Assembly (NCBI RefSeq): GCF_033708015.1
Contig: NZ_CP137920.1
Span: 806,001-870,000, forward strand
Source of the DNA: Proteus vulgaris
Lineage (GTDB): Bacteria > Pseudomonadota > Gammaproteobacteria > Enterobacterales > Enterobacteriaceae
Direction of reading: 5' to 3'
DNA length: 64,000 nt
Below are positions 54,738 through 64,000 of the stretch, piece by piece. The translations under genes were made by a program, and so were the position numbers. The notes beneath the pieces were generated by a model. The model was not told the DNA's origin, ran no database searches, and was given only the letters and a program-made list of their open reading frames with translations. The stretch's first letter is position 1. Each line of letters begins with the position of its first letter.

Positions 54738-55769
54738 TTATTTACCCATTTTTACTTCGGTAACCCACTTATTAATCAACTCTTTACGCACTTCACTATC
54801 GCCATATTTATCCATGTCGTAGTTAATGAGTTTTAAGTCTGATAATTTCAGTGCCATAGGTGAAGATTCAGCCGAGGTATTGGTTAGAATTTGGTAAGAT
54901 TTACCTTCTTTCCAGCTAATTTCCTGAGCTTCTTTTGAAAGTGTCCAATCTACGAATAATTTTGCGTTATCCATATTGCGGGCATTTTTAATGATACTGA
55001 CACCACCGATTTCATAGCCTGTACCCTCACAAGGTGAAATTAATTCAAGTGGAGCACCATTTTCAACTTCTAATGAGTAATCATGTAGGAAGCCAATACC
55101 AATGGCAGCTTCACCACGCGCTGCATTTCGTGCGGGTGCAATACCTGATTTGGTGTATTGAGAGATATTTGTATTGATTTTCTTTAGGTAATCAAAGGCT
55201 TGTTCAGTACCCCATAATTGGTCAAAGGTTGCCAGTGCTGTGTAAGCGGTTCCTGAACTTTGTGGATCGGCAATTTGAATTTCACCTTTATATTCAGGTT
55301 TAATGAGATCTTTCCAGCACGTTGGAATGGCGATACCTTTTTCTTTTAAGCGATCTTTATTGACGCCAAAACCTAAAATACCAACATAGACCGCAGAAGA
55401 GTAGTTACCTTTACGTTTAGCGGGATCACGAAATTGTGGCATGATTTGATCGAGATTAGGAGAAACATAAGGCTCTAGCAGATCCATTTCACCCGCTTGT
55501 GAGTGAGGATCCATAGTACCACCATACCAAACGTCAGCTTGAGGATTACGTTTTTCAGCTTCGATTTTTGCCAAGGTACTTCCCGAACCATTACGAACGA
55601 AAGTCGTTTTCACATCATACTTTTCGGCAAAGGCTTTTGTTTCAGCTTCACACATTGCATTTGTCGCACTACAGTAAACGACTAAGCGGCCAGCCGCATT
55701 TGTTGATAAGCTAACCGCAGAAAGAGCAAGACCAGCCGCAACAAGTGTAGAGAGGGTTTTCAATTTCAT
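54738..55769 (-). CDS. afuA: Periplasmic binding protein AfuA-like (probable sugar-phosphate binder)
   Basis: A 343-residue exported protein with a Sec signal (residues 1-25, cut near NAA). It falls in the ferric-iron binding family by sequence. It lacks the paired Tyr iron ligands that I would expect near the hinge, and instead has S62 in NGSGST, H229-D230 in GFLHDYS and E253 in GTGYEIGG. These correspond, as I recall, to residues that bind hexose phosphate in AfuA of Actinobacillus and Citrobacter. Its gene starts 2 bases after uhpC. Iron transport remains the alternative, but context and pocket favour sugar phosphate. Confidence 0.8.
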   Translation of the reverse strand: MKLKTLSTLVAAGLALSAVSLSTNAAGRLVVYCSATNAMCEAETKAFAEKYDVKTTFVRNGSGSTLAKIEAEKRNPQADVWYGGTMDPHSQAGEMDLLEPYVSPNLDQIMPQFRDPAKRKGNYSSAVYVGILGFGVNKDRLKEKGIAIPTCWKDLIKPEYKGEIQIADPQSSGTAYTALATFDQLWGTEQAFDYLKKINTNISQYTKSGIAPARNAARGEAAIGIGFLHDYSLEVENGAPLELISPCEGTGYEIGGVSIIKNARNMDNAKLFVDWTLSKEAQEISWKEGKSYQILTNTSAESSPMALKLSDLKLINYDMDKYGDSEVRKELINKWVTEVKMGK

Positions 55770-55771
55770 GT

Positions 55772-57109
55772 TCAGAACCTTTTAAATGTGTCGTCATCGG
55801 AAAATGAAAGTGGACCAACTAAATGTTGTTGTTTGCTAACATCAGCAATCAACAACGGCATTAGTAAGAGTCCCATTAAGGCCGCAGCACTGGTTAATAA
55901 TGCAAACATCCCAGTCCAACCATAATGCGCCATGACCTGACTTAATGGCCAACCTGCCATTGCCGCCCCTAAATAGGCAAACAATCCCAAGTAGCCTGTT
56001 ACCGTGCCTGCCGCGTTTTTATGGCAATATTCTGTTGCAGCAAGCCCGATTAACATCTGTGGTCCGAACACAAAAAAACCGATACTAAAAAAACAGGCTG
56101 CGAGCAAAGCATAATGATGAATTGGAATTAACCAAAGTGCTGTTACAGCGGTAAAAAGCCCGAGTGAAAACAGCAATATCATTGGCGCTCGCTGGCCGCG
56201 GAATAATAAATCCGAGCCCCAGCCTGAACATAACGCCCCGAGTAACCCTCCCATCTCGAACAAAGAGAGAATGGCATTAGCACTCAATAAGTTGGCACCA
56301 TGTGTTTCTGATAACCAGATATTTCCCCAATCGTTAATCGCCATGCGTATGAGATAAACTAAAATATAGGAAAAACCCAGTAACCAAATCATTCGGTTAA
56401 ATAAAATGGTCTCTTTCAAAATAGTTAGCATAGGTTTAGGGGGTGAGGCCTGCTCTTGACGTAATTCAAAAACATCGCGCCGCCACACACCCACAGTAGG
56501 AAGTCCTTCCTCTGCGGGGGTCCCTTTTAATCGTACACACAACCATAGCCCAATGATGATGCCGATAATACCGGGCACAAACAGGGCGACTTGCCAACTA
56601 TAATGCGTCGCTAGCCACGCAGTTAAAATGGGAAGACTCATCCCGCCAAGGTTAATTGAGATATTCCATAATCCCCACCAGAAACCACGTTCATTACGTG
56701 AATACCAGTGTGTTAACAACCTTGCACAAGGAGGCCATCCAAAGCCTTGAAAGAAACCATTTAGTGCCCAGACCAAAAGCAGTGCAGGAAATGAAAGACA
56801 ATAGGCAAAAATAATATTCATAATGCCTGTCATCACTAATCCCACACCCATAAACCAGCGGTATCCCCATTTGTCATGGAAAACACCAGAAACAAATTTA
56901 GATAAACCGTAAGTGAGATAAAAAAGGCTGGCTATCCAACCGATATCCCCTTTATCTAAATTCAACTCAACTTGCATAATGGGCATCACAAAGTTGACGC
57001 TTTTACGTGTGAGATAGAAAGTGGCATAACCGATAATCATCGACAGCATTAAATTTTTGCGCCAAAAGTTATAGGTCTTATTAATTGATGCCGTATTTTC
57101 ACCTGACAT
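55772..57109 (-). CDS. uhpC: UhpC-like membrane sensor (MFS, organophosphate:phosphate antiporter family)
   Basis: A 445-residue MFS protein with about 12 hydrophobic segments. It follows E. coli UhpC: GYATFYLTRKSVNFVMPIM, FYLTYGLSKFVSGVFHDKWGYRWFMG, FFQGFGWPPCARLLTHWYSRNERGFWW, INDWGNIWLSE, FFVFGPQMLIGLAATEYCHKNAAGT. UhpC senses external glucose-6-phosphate and signals through UhpB. Order after uhpA and uhpB supports the sensor role rather than the transporter UhpT, which is not present in this window. AGAGGA precedes the ATG. Confidence 0.85.
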   Translation of the reverse strand: MSGENTASINKTYNFWRKNLMLSMIIGYATFYLTRKSVNFVMPIMQVELNLDKGDIGWIASLFYLTYGLSKFVSGVFHDKWGYRWFMGVGLVMTGIMNIIFAYCLSFPALLLVWALNGFFQGFGWPPCARLLTHWYSRNERGFWWGLWNISINLGGMSLPILTAWLATHYSWQVALFVPGIIGIIIGLWLCVRLKGTPAEEGLPTVGVWRRDVFELRQEQASPPKPMLTILKETILFNRMIWLLGFSYILVYLIRMAINDWGNIWLSETHGANLLSANAILSLFEMGGLLGALCSGWGSDLLFRGQRAPMILLFSLGLFTAVTALWLIPIHHYALLAACFFSIGFFVFGPQMLIGLAATEYCHKNAAGTVTGYLGLFAYLGAAMAGWPLSQVMAHYGWTGMFALLTSAAALMGLLLMPLLIADVSKQQHLVGPLSFSDDDTFKRF

Positions 57110-57191
57110 AACATCCTCTTTGATGTTGCAAATGTAAAAAAAATGTCGTGAAAAAGAATGAGATAAGGTTGTAGATGACTAAGAATTATTC

Positions 57192-58748
57192 TTAGTTTTC
57201 ACTGTTTTCTTTTGAATTTGTGGGTAAGTTAACAATTATTTTCGTACCGTGATGGTTAATCACTTCCCATTCTCCGCCTAAAGCACGAATGCGTTCTTCT
57301 ATGCCTCGTAATCCAAAGCCACTACTTTGTTGTACTGATAGTGAGGTTGGTAACATACCAACGCCATTATCACTAATAACTAGCCGTAAACAGGTTTTAT
57401 TTTGAGTTAGTGAGATTTGGATATAGGTTGCGTTAGCATGTTTACTAATGTTGTTTAACAGTTCTTGTACTAAACGGTAGAGGGTAAAAATAATGGTTTC
57501 GTTTTCGGGCTCTTTCTCTAACGAGTAATTAAAATTACAGGTAATGCCGTTGTCATCAAAAGCAAATTCGTTGATTAAATGATGGAGCGCTTTTTCAAGC
57601 GACATTTCGTCTAAAACAGGAGGACGTAATTGTCTAAGTAATTGACGTGTAGATTGATGAATTTGTAGGGCGAGTCGTTCGATTTGCTCTCCGGTTTGGC
57701 GTGTTTTGTCGTTATCTGCTGTTTTTTTGATGAGCATCGATTGAATTTGAATGGCAGTAATATTCTGCCCAATTTCATCATGTAATTCGCGTGCAATAGC
57801 TTTTTTAACATCTTCTTCGGTATGAACCAGTTTTTCCATAAGATCACGACGAGCTTGCAACTCTTGTTCTAGGCGTAGACGGTAATGGCGTAAATTATGA
57901 GCAAGTTGTTGTTGGCGGCTAATCGCAATTCCTAAGCCAATACCAATAATAGCTTGTGTGGTTAAAAACATTTCTAACTCACGCAAATCATTAAATGCGC
58001 CATTCACTTGGCGAGCAAACGTAATCATTAAACTGCCTAATAATGCAGATAATACGCCACCTTGCCAGCCATAACGGTAAGCCATAAAGACATTAGGAAT
58101 AAAAACAAGGATAACTAATAATCGCTCTATCTCGGGTGTTAAGAAAAACTGAGCACTTAACCCAATAAGGCAAAATAGAAATCCCCACATCAGCAAAGAA
58201 GTTCTTAGTGGGGGATCGGGAGTACCATTAGAAATTAGGGTACGACTTTGTAATTCACGAAGATATTCATAAAGTAAAAAGACAAAAGGTGCGAGTAATA
58301 TGCCACCGGTGACAGAGGTGAGGAAAATTCCGCTGGTGGTATTAATAGAGAAACCAAGAATAAAGGCTTGCAACAGGCTATTAAAACCCACGGCACCAAT
58401 TAATAGGGTTAAGCGTTGCCAATACAAAGGATATCGCCACCAAATACGTTGAACTTCGAGTGCGACAACGAGGCTGAGTATTGGTGAGAGATAAATAATC
58501 GCGTGTGTAATTAATTGCTCTTGCGCTAACCAGTAATAAAGCCCCCATTCTGCAAATAACATCGGTAGCCAAAAGCGACGCCAGAGTAAAATTATGAGGG
58601 CTAATCGCAGACCTTGAGGTAAGAAAAGAGCCGCTTGTTGCCCATTTTTACTTAAATAGAAGCCAATCACCCAAAGTGATAGCCAAAGTAAAGAGTAGGT
58701 GAGTAATAAAAAGAGGGATTGAAGAAGAAAACGGAGTCCCCTTTTCAT
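57192..58748 (-). CDS. uhpB: UhpB-like histidine kinase
   Basis: A 518-residue sensor kinase. The first half (about 1-300) holds about eight hydrophobic segments (MASE1-like); the second half has a coiled-coil linker, the HisKA_3 phosphorylation site ARELHDEIGQNITAIQIQ (about residue 313) and an ATPase domain with LLNNISKHANAT, ISDNGVGML and SGFGLRGIEERIRALGG. It closely follows the design of E. coli UhpB. The ATG lies one base after the uhpA stop, so the two are coupled. It should phosphorylate the adjacent UhpA-like regulator. Confidence 0.9.
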   Translation of the reverse strand: MKRGLRFLLQSLFLLLTYSLLWLSLWVIGFYLSKNGQQAALFLPQGLRLALIILLWRRFWLPMLFAEWGLYYWLAQEQLITHAIIYLSPILSLVVALEVQRIWWRYPLYWQRLTLLIGAVGFNSLLQAFILGFSINTTSGIFLTSVTGGILLAPFVFLLYEYLRELQSRTLISNGTPDPPLRTSLLMWGFLFCLIGLSAQFFLTPEIERLLVILVFIPNVFMAYRYGWQGGVLSALLGSLMITFARQVNGAFNDLRELEMFLTTQAIIGIGLGIAISRQQQLAHNLRHYRLRLEQELQARRDLMEKLVHTEEDVKKAIARELHDEIGQNITAIQIQSMLIKKTADNDKTRQTGEQIERLALQIHQSTRQLLRQLRPPVLDEMSLEKALHHLINEFAFDDNGITCNFNYSLEKEPENETIIFTLYRLVQELLNNISKHANATYIQISLTQNKTCLRLVISDNGVGMLPTSLSVQQSSGFGLRGIEERIRALGGEWEVINHHGTKIIVNLPTNSKENSEN

Positions 58749-58749
58749 G

Positions 58750-59382
58750 TTATAGCGATCCGGTAATCAACTGATTTTTTAAGGCGAAATGAACTAAATC
58801 GATGGTTGTTTCACAGCCTAATTTACCGAGTACATTGGCGCGATGAACGTGTACAGTCTTATGACTAAGATTCAGTTTTACGGCAATGGTTTTGACATTA
58901 ATTCCTTGGACTAAAAGATTAAAAATTTCTCTTTCACGGGGGGTTAAGGTATGTAGCGCACTGTCTTCTTCAGGCGTTTGTCGCAATGCTTTCATCGCAT
59001 CAGAACAAAGATAACAGCCACCTTGATGTACGGCGCGTACAGCTTGTACTAACTCTTCAGGGCCACAACGTTTAGTTAAATAACCACGAGCGCCAGAGTC
59101 TAGTGCACTTTGAACAAAAGCAGGGGTGTCATAGATGCTTAAAATAATAGTGCGAAAATCAGGGCGCTTTTGTTTTAAGCGACTTTGGAGTTGTAGACCA
59201 CTTTCGCCGGGCATAGAGAGATCCATAACCGCAACATCAATATCGTCATGTGCTAAATAAGGCCATGCTTCTTGCCCATTAGAATATTCACCCACGATGT
59301 GAATATCAGGCTCTAACATTAAGAGTTGTGCAAAACCAGAACGCACAACAATGTGATCATCTACTAAAGCAACTTTTATCAT
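58750..59382 (-). CDS. uhpA: UhpA-like response regulator (LuxR/NarL type)
   Basis: A 210-residue regulator with a receiver domain (phospho-acceptor Asp in DVAVMDLSMPGESG, about residue 54; LSIYDTPAFVQSALDSGARGYLTKR) and a LuxR-type HTH (LTPREREIFNLLVQGINVKTIAVKLNLSHKTVHVHRANVLGKLG, about 143-190). First gene of the unit uhpA-uhpB-uhpC-afuA-afuB-afuC, all on the minus strand with gaps of 1, 82, 2, 74 and 15 bases. It probably activates the afu genes. The ribosome site is weak. Confidence 0.9.
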   Translation of the reverse strand: MIKVALVDDHIVVRSGFAQLLMLEPDIHIVGEYSNGQEAWPYLAHDDIDVAVMDLSMPGESGLQLQSRLKQKRPDFRTIILSIYDTPAFVQSALDSGARGYLTKRCGPEELVQAVRAVHQGGCYLCSDAMKALRQTPEEDSALHTLTPREREIFNLLVQGINVKTIAVKLNLSHKTVHVHRANVLGKLGCETTIDLVHFALKNQLITGSL

Positions 59383-59560
59383 AATTTTTTATTAGTCAGA
59401 GGGTAGTTAGACAATACTTATATGATTTATAACAATCTACTGAAAGATAAGCGAGGAAAAATGGAGAAGAAACTCTGTTTTGAACCTGATATCTCGTTTT
59501 TATTAAGGGGGATCGTGACAAGCAAATAATAATGGGTTATTTATTGTTCTTGTTAATTGT

Positions 59561-59593
59561 TTCCCATAAGCAGGGAACCTCTGCCTATGGGAA
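59561..59593 (-). other. Hairpin downstream of panD
   Basis: TTCCCATAAGCAG (59561-59573) pairs with CTGCCTATGGGAA (59581-59593) with one mismatch that is a G-U pair in minus-strand RNA. There is no T-run. It lies 20 bases after the panD stop and may mark the 3' end of the pan operon. Confidence 0.5.
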
Positions 59594-59613
59594 GTGGAGC
59601 AATCATTTATGGG

Positions 59614-59994
59614 TTAAGCCACTTGGACGGGGACGGCTTTGGCAATGCGCTTCATTTCATTATTGTCTTCAAAATAGGCGATATTGGGTTTATGACTGCG
59701 TGCATCACTATCAGGGATCTGCACATAAGAACAAATAATTAAGCGATCACCAACCGCAGCTTTACGTGCGGCAGCACCATTGACCGAAATAATACGCGAG
59801 CCTCTTTCTGCGCAAATGGCGTAAGTTGAAAAACGTTCGCCATTATCAACGTTATAAATATCAATGGCTTCATTTTCAAGAATGCCCGCGGCATCCATAA
59901 AATCCTGATCAATTGCGCAAGAGCCTTCATAGTGAAGATCGGCTTGTGTGACTTTTACGCGATGTAGTTTGCCTTGTAACATTGTGCGTAGCAT
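59614..59994 (-). CDS. panD: Aspartate 1-decarboxylase, pro-enzyme
   Basis: A 126-residue pyruvoyl enzyme that makes beta-alanine for pantothenate. The self-cleavage site is Gly-Ser in [17 protein letters not shown] (about residues 24-25), and [14 protein letters not shown] and [16 protein letters not shown] are conserved. Full length. It is 32 bases downstream of panC in the same direction, so panBCD form one operon here; in E. coli another gene sits between panC and panD. Confidence 0.95.
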   Translation of the reverse strand: MLRTMLQGKLHRVKVTQADLHYEGSCAIDQDFMDAAGILENEAIDIYNVDNGERFSTYAICAERGSRIISVNGAAARKAAVGDRLIICSYVQIPDSDARSHKPNIAYFEDNNEMKRIAKAVPVQVA

Positions 59995-60026
59995 GGTTGT
60001 GTTTCCTATTGTTCTAATTATGAAGA

Positions 60027-60878
60027 TTAAACAAGGTTAACTTGTTGGTTATCAATTAAGCGAGTATTACCCAGCCATGCTGCCATTAGGATCACTGCTC
60101 GACGGCTCTCTTCATTTAATGGAGTGAGGGTATCTGCATCACAAATAAAGCACTCATCTGCACGAAAACCTTTCTGCTCTAAGGTGTTTTTGGCACTTTG
60201 CAGTAGCTGATTAATGTCATGATTACCTGATGCTAATTGTTCTGCGATTTCTTGCATCGTTTGATAAAGTGCAGGCGCTTGTTGTTTTTCGTTATCAGAT
60301 AATAGGCGATTACGTGAACTGAGTGCTAAACCATTTTTGTCACGTACGATAGCAACAGGAATAATACTCGTATCCATACATAAATCGTTTACCATCTTTT
60401 TGATGATTTGCAGTTGTTGGAAGTCTTTTTCACCAAACATTGCAACATCAGGTTGTACAAGATTAAAAAGTTTACTGACAACGGTTGTGACACCACGGAA
60501 ATGACCTGGTCGACTTGCCCCTTCTAATACGCTAGATAATACAGGTACATCAACAGTAGTTTGATTTTCCATTCCGTGCGGATACATCTCTTTTGCTGAA
60601 GGCGCAAAGATAATATCGACTTGTTTATCACGCAGTAACTCACAATCTTCTTGTAAAGTACGAGGATAGTTTGCTAAATCGGCTTCTCTATCAAATTGAA
60701 GTGGATTAACAAATATAGATGTGATCACGACATCTGCGTGAATACGGGCTTCTTCAATGAGTTTCAGGTGACCTTCATGAAGATTACCCATGGTTGGAAC
60801 CAATGCAATGCGTTTACCTTCTTGCTTTAACCGCTTGATTTCTCGGCGTAAGATAAGCGTAGTTTCAATAATTAGCAT
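60027..60878 (-). CDS. panC: Pantothenate synthetase
   Basis: A 283-residue ATP-dependent ligase joining pantoate and beta-alanine. The nucleotidyl-transferase motifs are [18 protein letters not shown] (HxGH) and ALSSRNRLL (KMSKS equivalent), and [20 protein letters not shown] and [14 protein letters not shown] are typical. Middle gene of panBCD, 40 bases after panB. Confidence 0.95.
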   Translation of the reverse strand: MLIIETTLILRREIKRLKQEGKRIALVPTMGNLHEGHLKLIEEARIHADVVITSIFVNPLQFDREADLANYPRTLQEDCELLRDKQVDIIFAPSAKEMYPHGMENQTTVDVPVLSSVLEGASRPGHFRGVTTVVSKLFNLVQPDVAMFGEKDFQQLQIIKKMVNDLCMDTSIIPVAIVRDKNGLALSSRNRLLSDNEKQQAPALYQTMQEIAEQLASGNHDINQLLQSAKNTLEQKGFRADECFICDADTLTPLNEESRRAVILMAAWLGNTRLIDNQQVNLV

Positions 60879-60918
60879 GGCGTGACTCCTTTACGATATT
60901 GATAATTAAGATAGTAAA

Positions 60919-61710
60919 TTAGTTAAATGAATGTTTTTCTTCGGGAAACAAGCCTTGTTCAACGTGTTGAACATAAAGGCTAACAGCCCCTTTTAATGAG
61001 CCTGCTTCTTGTAAAAAATCTTTTGAAAACTTAGGCGCTTGAGGTGTTAAGCCCAATAAGTCATGCATTACAAGAATTTGTCCATCAGTGACATTACCTG
61101 CGCCGATACCAATAACAGGCATCGTTAATGCGTCTGTAATCGCTTTAGCCAGAGTAACAGGAACACATTCTAATACTGCCAATTGTGCTCCTGCATTTTC
61201 AAGGGCGATAGCATCTTGCTTTAACTGCTCGGCTTCATCATGTTCTCTGCCTTGGACTTTATAACCGCCAAAAACATTGACAGATTGTGGTGTTAATCCT
61301 AAATGGATACAGACAGGAACCGCACGCTCAGCCAGCATTTTTACTGTTGGAATTAGCCAGCGACCTCCTTCAATCTTCACCATATTAGCCCCTGCTTGCA
61401 TCAGAATGCCGGCATTAAGGCAAGCTTGTTCAGGTGTTGAATAAGACATAAAAGGCATATCAGCAATTAAGAAAGCATTCGGCGCACCCGCTCTGACACA
61501 ACGGGTGTGGTAAGCAATTTGTTCAACCGTAACAGGTAACGTGCTGTTATGACCTTGTAGTGTCATTCCTAAGGAATCACCAATCAACATCGCTTGAATA
61601 CCTTCTTGTGCAAAAAGGCGAGCAAAACTTGAATCATAAGCGGTAAGTGTGGCGAATTTTTTCTTTTCTTGCTTATAGCGATTCAGCGTTGAAAGCGTAG
61701 TGGGTTTCAT
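60919..61710 (-). CDS. panB: 3-methyl-2-oxobutanoate hydroxymethyltransferase
   Basis: A 263-residue TIM-barrel enzyme that makes ketopantoate. Metal and substrate motifs are [32 protein letters not shown], and [15 protein letters not shown]. Start 61710 (ATGAAACCC, with GGAG 9 bases before it) was chosen over the ATG at 61728 because GGAG overlaps that codon. First gene of panBCD; the folK-pcnB pair lies upstream on the same strand. Confidence 0.95.
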   Translation of the reverse strand: MKPTTLSTLNRYKQEKKKFATLTAYDSSFARLFAQEGIQAMLIGDSLGMTLQGHNSTLPVTVEQIAYHTRCVRAGAPNAFLIADMPFMSYSTPEQACLNAGILMQAGANMVKIEGGRWLIPTVKMLAERAVPVCIHLGLTPQSVNVFGGYKVQGREHDEAEQLKQDAIALENAGAQLAVLECVPVTLAKAITDALTMPVIGIGAGNVTDGQILVMHDLLGLTPQAPKFSKDFLQEAGSLKGAVSLYVQHVEQGLFPEEKHSFN

Positions 61711-62069
61711 TGCAACAAACTCCATCATTGTCGTTTTTTGTGTGTAGATAACATTATTGCTTAGTGTAATATATTGTTTATTAAGGAAAATATTTAGTTA
61801 TCAAAATAAAGCCGCTTTCGATTGTAGCATTTAAGGATTAAAAACGAAGAAAAAGTAACGCAATGAGCAATAAAAAATAATAATTGTTAATTTTTATTTA
61901 TATTTATCAATCGATTATAGGTTAAAAATAAATATGAAAGAGTTTAAAGATTGAGAAGAAGAGGTGAGTTTGAAAAATCGAGGGAAAGAAAAAGCGAAGT
62001 GATAGGTTGATACTGTTTATATTTTTTTACAGTATCAACCTTTAGCATTAAAGGCGTATTAGTGTGAAA
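61711..62069. other. folK-panB intergenic region
   Basis: About 360 AT-rich bases with no gene. It contains the hairpin at 62004-62041 just after folK and presumably the panB promoter, which I could not place with confidence. Confidence 0.35.
62004..62041 (-). terminator. Terminator-like hairpin after folK
   Basis: AGGTTGATACTGT (62004-62016) pairs perfectly with ACAGTATCAACCT (62029-62041). It lies 29 bases after the folK stop. No T-run follows on the minus strand, so termination may be weak or Rho-assisted. Confidence 0.5.
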
Positions 62070-62564
62070 TTACCACTTTTCCATGCCATTTTCAGGCACT
62101 AGTGCCAATCTATCTGCTAATAACTCGCCATCAGGAAAGCGAAGATCTGGGGCTAATTCAGCTAATGGATAAAGCATAAATTCGCGTACTTTAAGTCCGT
62201 AATGAGGTACGGTTAATCGCTCAGTTTGGATCACATCATCACCAAATAACATAATATCAAGATCAAGCGTTCTTGGCCCCCAACGATGGCCTTCTTTTCT
62301 GACACGACCTTGTGCTAATTCAATCGCTTGTGTGTTATTAAGTAACTCTTCTGGTGTTAATGTTGTATCAATCGCAACAGCAACATTAAGGTAATCAGGC
62401 TGATCTTGCGGCCCCATTGGGCGAGTACGATACCAAGATGATTGTGCAATCAATGTTGTGTGCGGGATCTCACTGATTGCCTTAATCGCTGAATTCACCT
62501 GATTTTCAGGTGAATCCAAATTACTTCCCAAAATGATATAAACACGTTTTTTCTGCTTATTCAT
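62070..62564 (-). CDS. folK: 2-amino-4-hydroxy-6-hydroxymethyldihydropteridine pyrophosphokinase
   Basis: A 164-residue folate pathway enzyme that transfers pyrophosphate from ATP to the pterin. [15 protein letters not shown] opens the protein; the catalytic loop reads [18 protein letters not shown], and the family signature is [15 protein letters not shown]. Start 62564 (ATGAATAAGC) fits the family and overlaps the pcnB stop by 8 bases, indicating translational coupling as in other enterobacteria. Confidence 0.94.
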   Translation of the reverse strand: MNKQKKRVYIILGSNLDSPENQVNSAIKAISEIPHTTLIAQSSWYRTRPMGPQDQPDYLNVAVAIDTTLTPEELLNNTQAIELAQGRVRKEGHRWGPRTLDLDIMLFGDDVIQTERLTVPHYGLKVREFMLYPLAELAPDLRFPDGELLADRLALVPENGMEKW

Positions 62565-64000
62565 TGGTGTTCTCTTGTCTAGATGCAGATTTAGCACTTG
62601 GATGGCGAGGGCGTTTACGAGGACGCGGACGCCTGCGAACAGGTGCTTGACCTAATTCAGAGACCATTGAGCGTTGTTGCGTATTGTTAGATGCTTGGAA
62701 ATCAGCCCACCAATTTGCTAATGCTTCAAGATCGGGATTACGTTGTACATTGGCACGTAATTCCAGTAAATCGAACGCGGCACGGAATTTAGGGTGTTCA
62801 AGTAATTTATTCGCACGACGACCTTGGCGTTTAGGTAAGCGTTGTTGTAATTGCCAGATATCACGCATTGTTGTGGTAATGCGTTTTGGTATTGCAATAG
62901 TACGGCATTGCTCATCTAAAATATCATTCATCGCCATAGAGAAAGAGTCATAGTAAGAAAGACCGCTTTCTTGGACTAATTTTTCAGCATGTTCAATTAA
63001 TGGATACCATAGCATCGCGGCAAATAAGAATGCGGGATTAACTCGCATCTCTTTATTGATGCGGTAGTCCGTATTTTTGAGAACTTGATCTAGCATTCTC
63101 TCCATCGGCGTATCATGTTGCTCTGTCATTTTTGACGCAATCAGAGGAAACAGTGGCTCAATTAATTGATAACGGCACATTAACTTGTAAGTTTTATAGC
63201 CTTGCCCTGTTTGTAATAGTTTTAGTGACTCTTCAAAAAGACGAGCTGATGGAATATTACGCAATAAAGGGGCGAGTCTGCTAATTGGCGCTGCAGTTTC
63301 TGGCGCAATTTGCATATCTAATTTGCTGGCAAAACGAATGGCTCTCAGCATTCTGACGGGATCTTCGCGATAACGCGTTTCAGGATCGCCAATTAAGCGA
63401 ATAATTCCCGCTTTTAGATCTGCTAAACCACCAACGTAGTCACGCACAGCAAAATCATCAACACCGTAATAGAGGCTGTTTAATGTAAAGTCACGACGAA
63501 TGGCATCTTCTTCAATTGAGCCAAAAATATTATCGCGCAGTAACATGCCACTTTGTGCTTGCTGAGATTGGTTATTATCTGAAACTTCATGATCTTCATG
63601 AGATCCGCGGAAAGTCGCAACTTCAATCACTTCAGGACCAAACATAATATGAGCAAGACGGAAACGACGACCGACTAAACGGCTGTTACGGAATAATCGA
63701 CGTACATCTTCAGGTGTTGCATTAGTGGCAATATCAAAATCTTTTGGTTTTTTTCCCAATAATAAGTCACGGACACCACCACCAACTAAATAAGCCTGAA
63801 AGCCAGAGTTATTTAAGCGATAAAGTACTTTTAATGCATTATCACTGATGTCTTTACGTGAAATTGGGTGTTGATCTCTTGGGATCACAGTCATTGGCAA
63901 ATCACTCCCGTTCGCCTTTTCTTTATTACTCTTTTTTTTACGGGGACGGTCTGCGGATATAGCAGGACGCCGACGCACAGGTTTCTGTGTTTCTTGTATT
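62557..64000 (-). CDS. pcnB: Poly(A) polymerase I, 5' end probably beyond the window
   Basis: Polyadenylates RNA 3' ends to promote decay. The catalytic nucleotidyltransferase motif is [21 protein letters not shown] with the metal Asp pair, followed by [15 protein letters not shown] and [17 protein letters not shown] (neck). The basic C-terminal tail ([14 protein letters not shown]) binds RNA. The first conserved block ([16 protein letters not shown]) begins about 30 codons after a GTG at 63978, and the open frame continues to the window edge (IQETQKPV...), so the true start probably lies outside. It is followed by the overlapping folK. Confidence 0.93.
   Translation of the reverse strand, partial: IQETQKPVRRRPAISADRPRKKKSNKEKANGSDLPMTVIPRDQHPISRKDISDNALKVLYRLNNSGFQAYLVGGGVRDLLLGKKPKDFDIATNATPEDVRRLFRNSRLVGRRFRLAHIMFGPEVIEVATFRGSHEDHEVSDNNQSQQAQSGMLLRDNIFGSIEEDAIRRDFTLNSLYYGVDDFAVRDYVGGLADLKAGIIRLIGDPETRYREDPVRMLRAIRFASKLDMQIAPETAAPISRLAPLLRNIPSARLFEESLKLLQTGQGYKTYKLMCRYQLIEPLFPLIASKMTEQHDTPMERMLDQVLKNTDYRINKEMRVNPAFLFAAMLWYPLIEHAEKLVQESGLSYYDSFSMAMNDILDEQCRTIAIPKRITTTMRDIWQLQQRLPKRQGRRANKLLEHPKFRAAFDLLELRANVQRNPDLEALANWWADFQASNNTQQRSMVSELGQAPVRRRPRPRKRPRHPSAKSASRQENTNE

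Noticed and set aside
54738..55769. Ferric iron binding protein as the preferred function
   Set aside because: Family resemblance is real, but the UhpABC linkage and the Ser/His-Asp/Glu pocket favour sugar phosphate; iron kept only as an alternative.

Overview
The window reads as a chromosome segment of a gammaproteobacterium of the Proteus/Providencia group (Morganellaceae), most likely Proteus. The grounds are modest G+C, proteins very close to Escherichia coli BtsT, YjiA, Hpt, Can, PanBCD and DsdCXA, an MrpJ-type regulator (a family typical of Proteus), and a meso-diaminopimelate dehydrogenase, an enzyme known from Proteus vulgaris. The species call is inference. No rRNA, tRNA, insertion sequence or CRISPR array was seen.

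Layout. 1-4216: end of a PP2C phosphatase, a YegI-like kinase and a membrane protein with two TonB C-terminal-type domains. 4217-7974: btsT-yjiX-yjiA, a pyruvate uptake operon preceded by a CRP-like site and an excellent BtsR direct repeat. 8145-12761: cyuA, then pepT-dcuC. 13224-14956: AT-rich island A with two unknown repeat-bearing ORFs. 15019-21161: MATE transporter, ddh, an uncharacterised PEP-hydrolase-like/Tm-1-like gene pair with a divergent TetR gene and two palindromic operators, and a YheO-type regulator. 21385-26311: AT-rich island B, two large unknown genes with in-frame tandem repeats. 26320-27896: GNAT and AbrB-type permease.

28018-34932 and 59614-64000 are the two arms of a block kept together in E. 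coli (yacC-cueO-hpt-can-yadGH and panDCB-folK-pcnB). A higBA toxin-antitoxin pair sits between hpt and can. About 24.7 kb of accessory genes sits between yadH and panD: niaP with a perfect NadR-type palindrome, ydcY, M48 protease/LemA, a DmsABC-like molybdoenzyme with an IclR regulator, a fossil of a DyP-type peroxidase, an MrpJ-like regulator, gss, two unknown genes, dsdCXA, and a UhpABC-AfuABC unit that probably senses and imports sugar phosphates.

The least explained material is the two AT-rich islands. Four ORFs have no recognisable family, no Sec signal and very low G+C. Three carry tandem repeats whose unit lengths are multiples of three (6 bp x 32, 87 bp x 4, 9 bp x 13), so copy-number change would alter protein length without breaking the frame. 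They may be related rapidly evolving proteins; their function cannot be read from the sequence.
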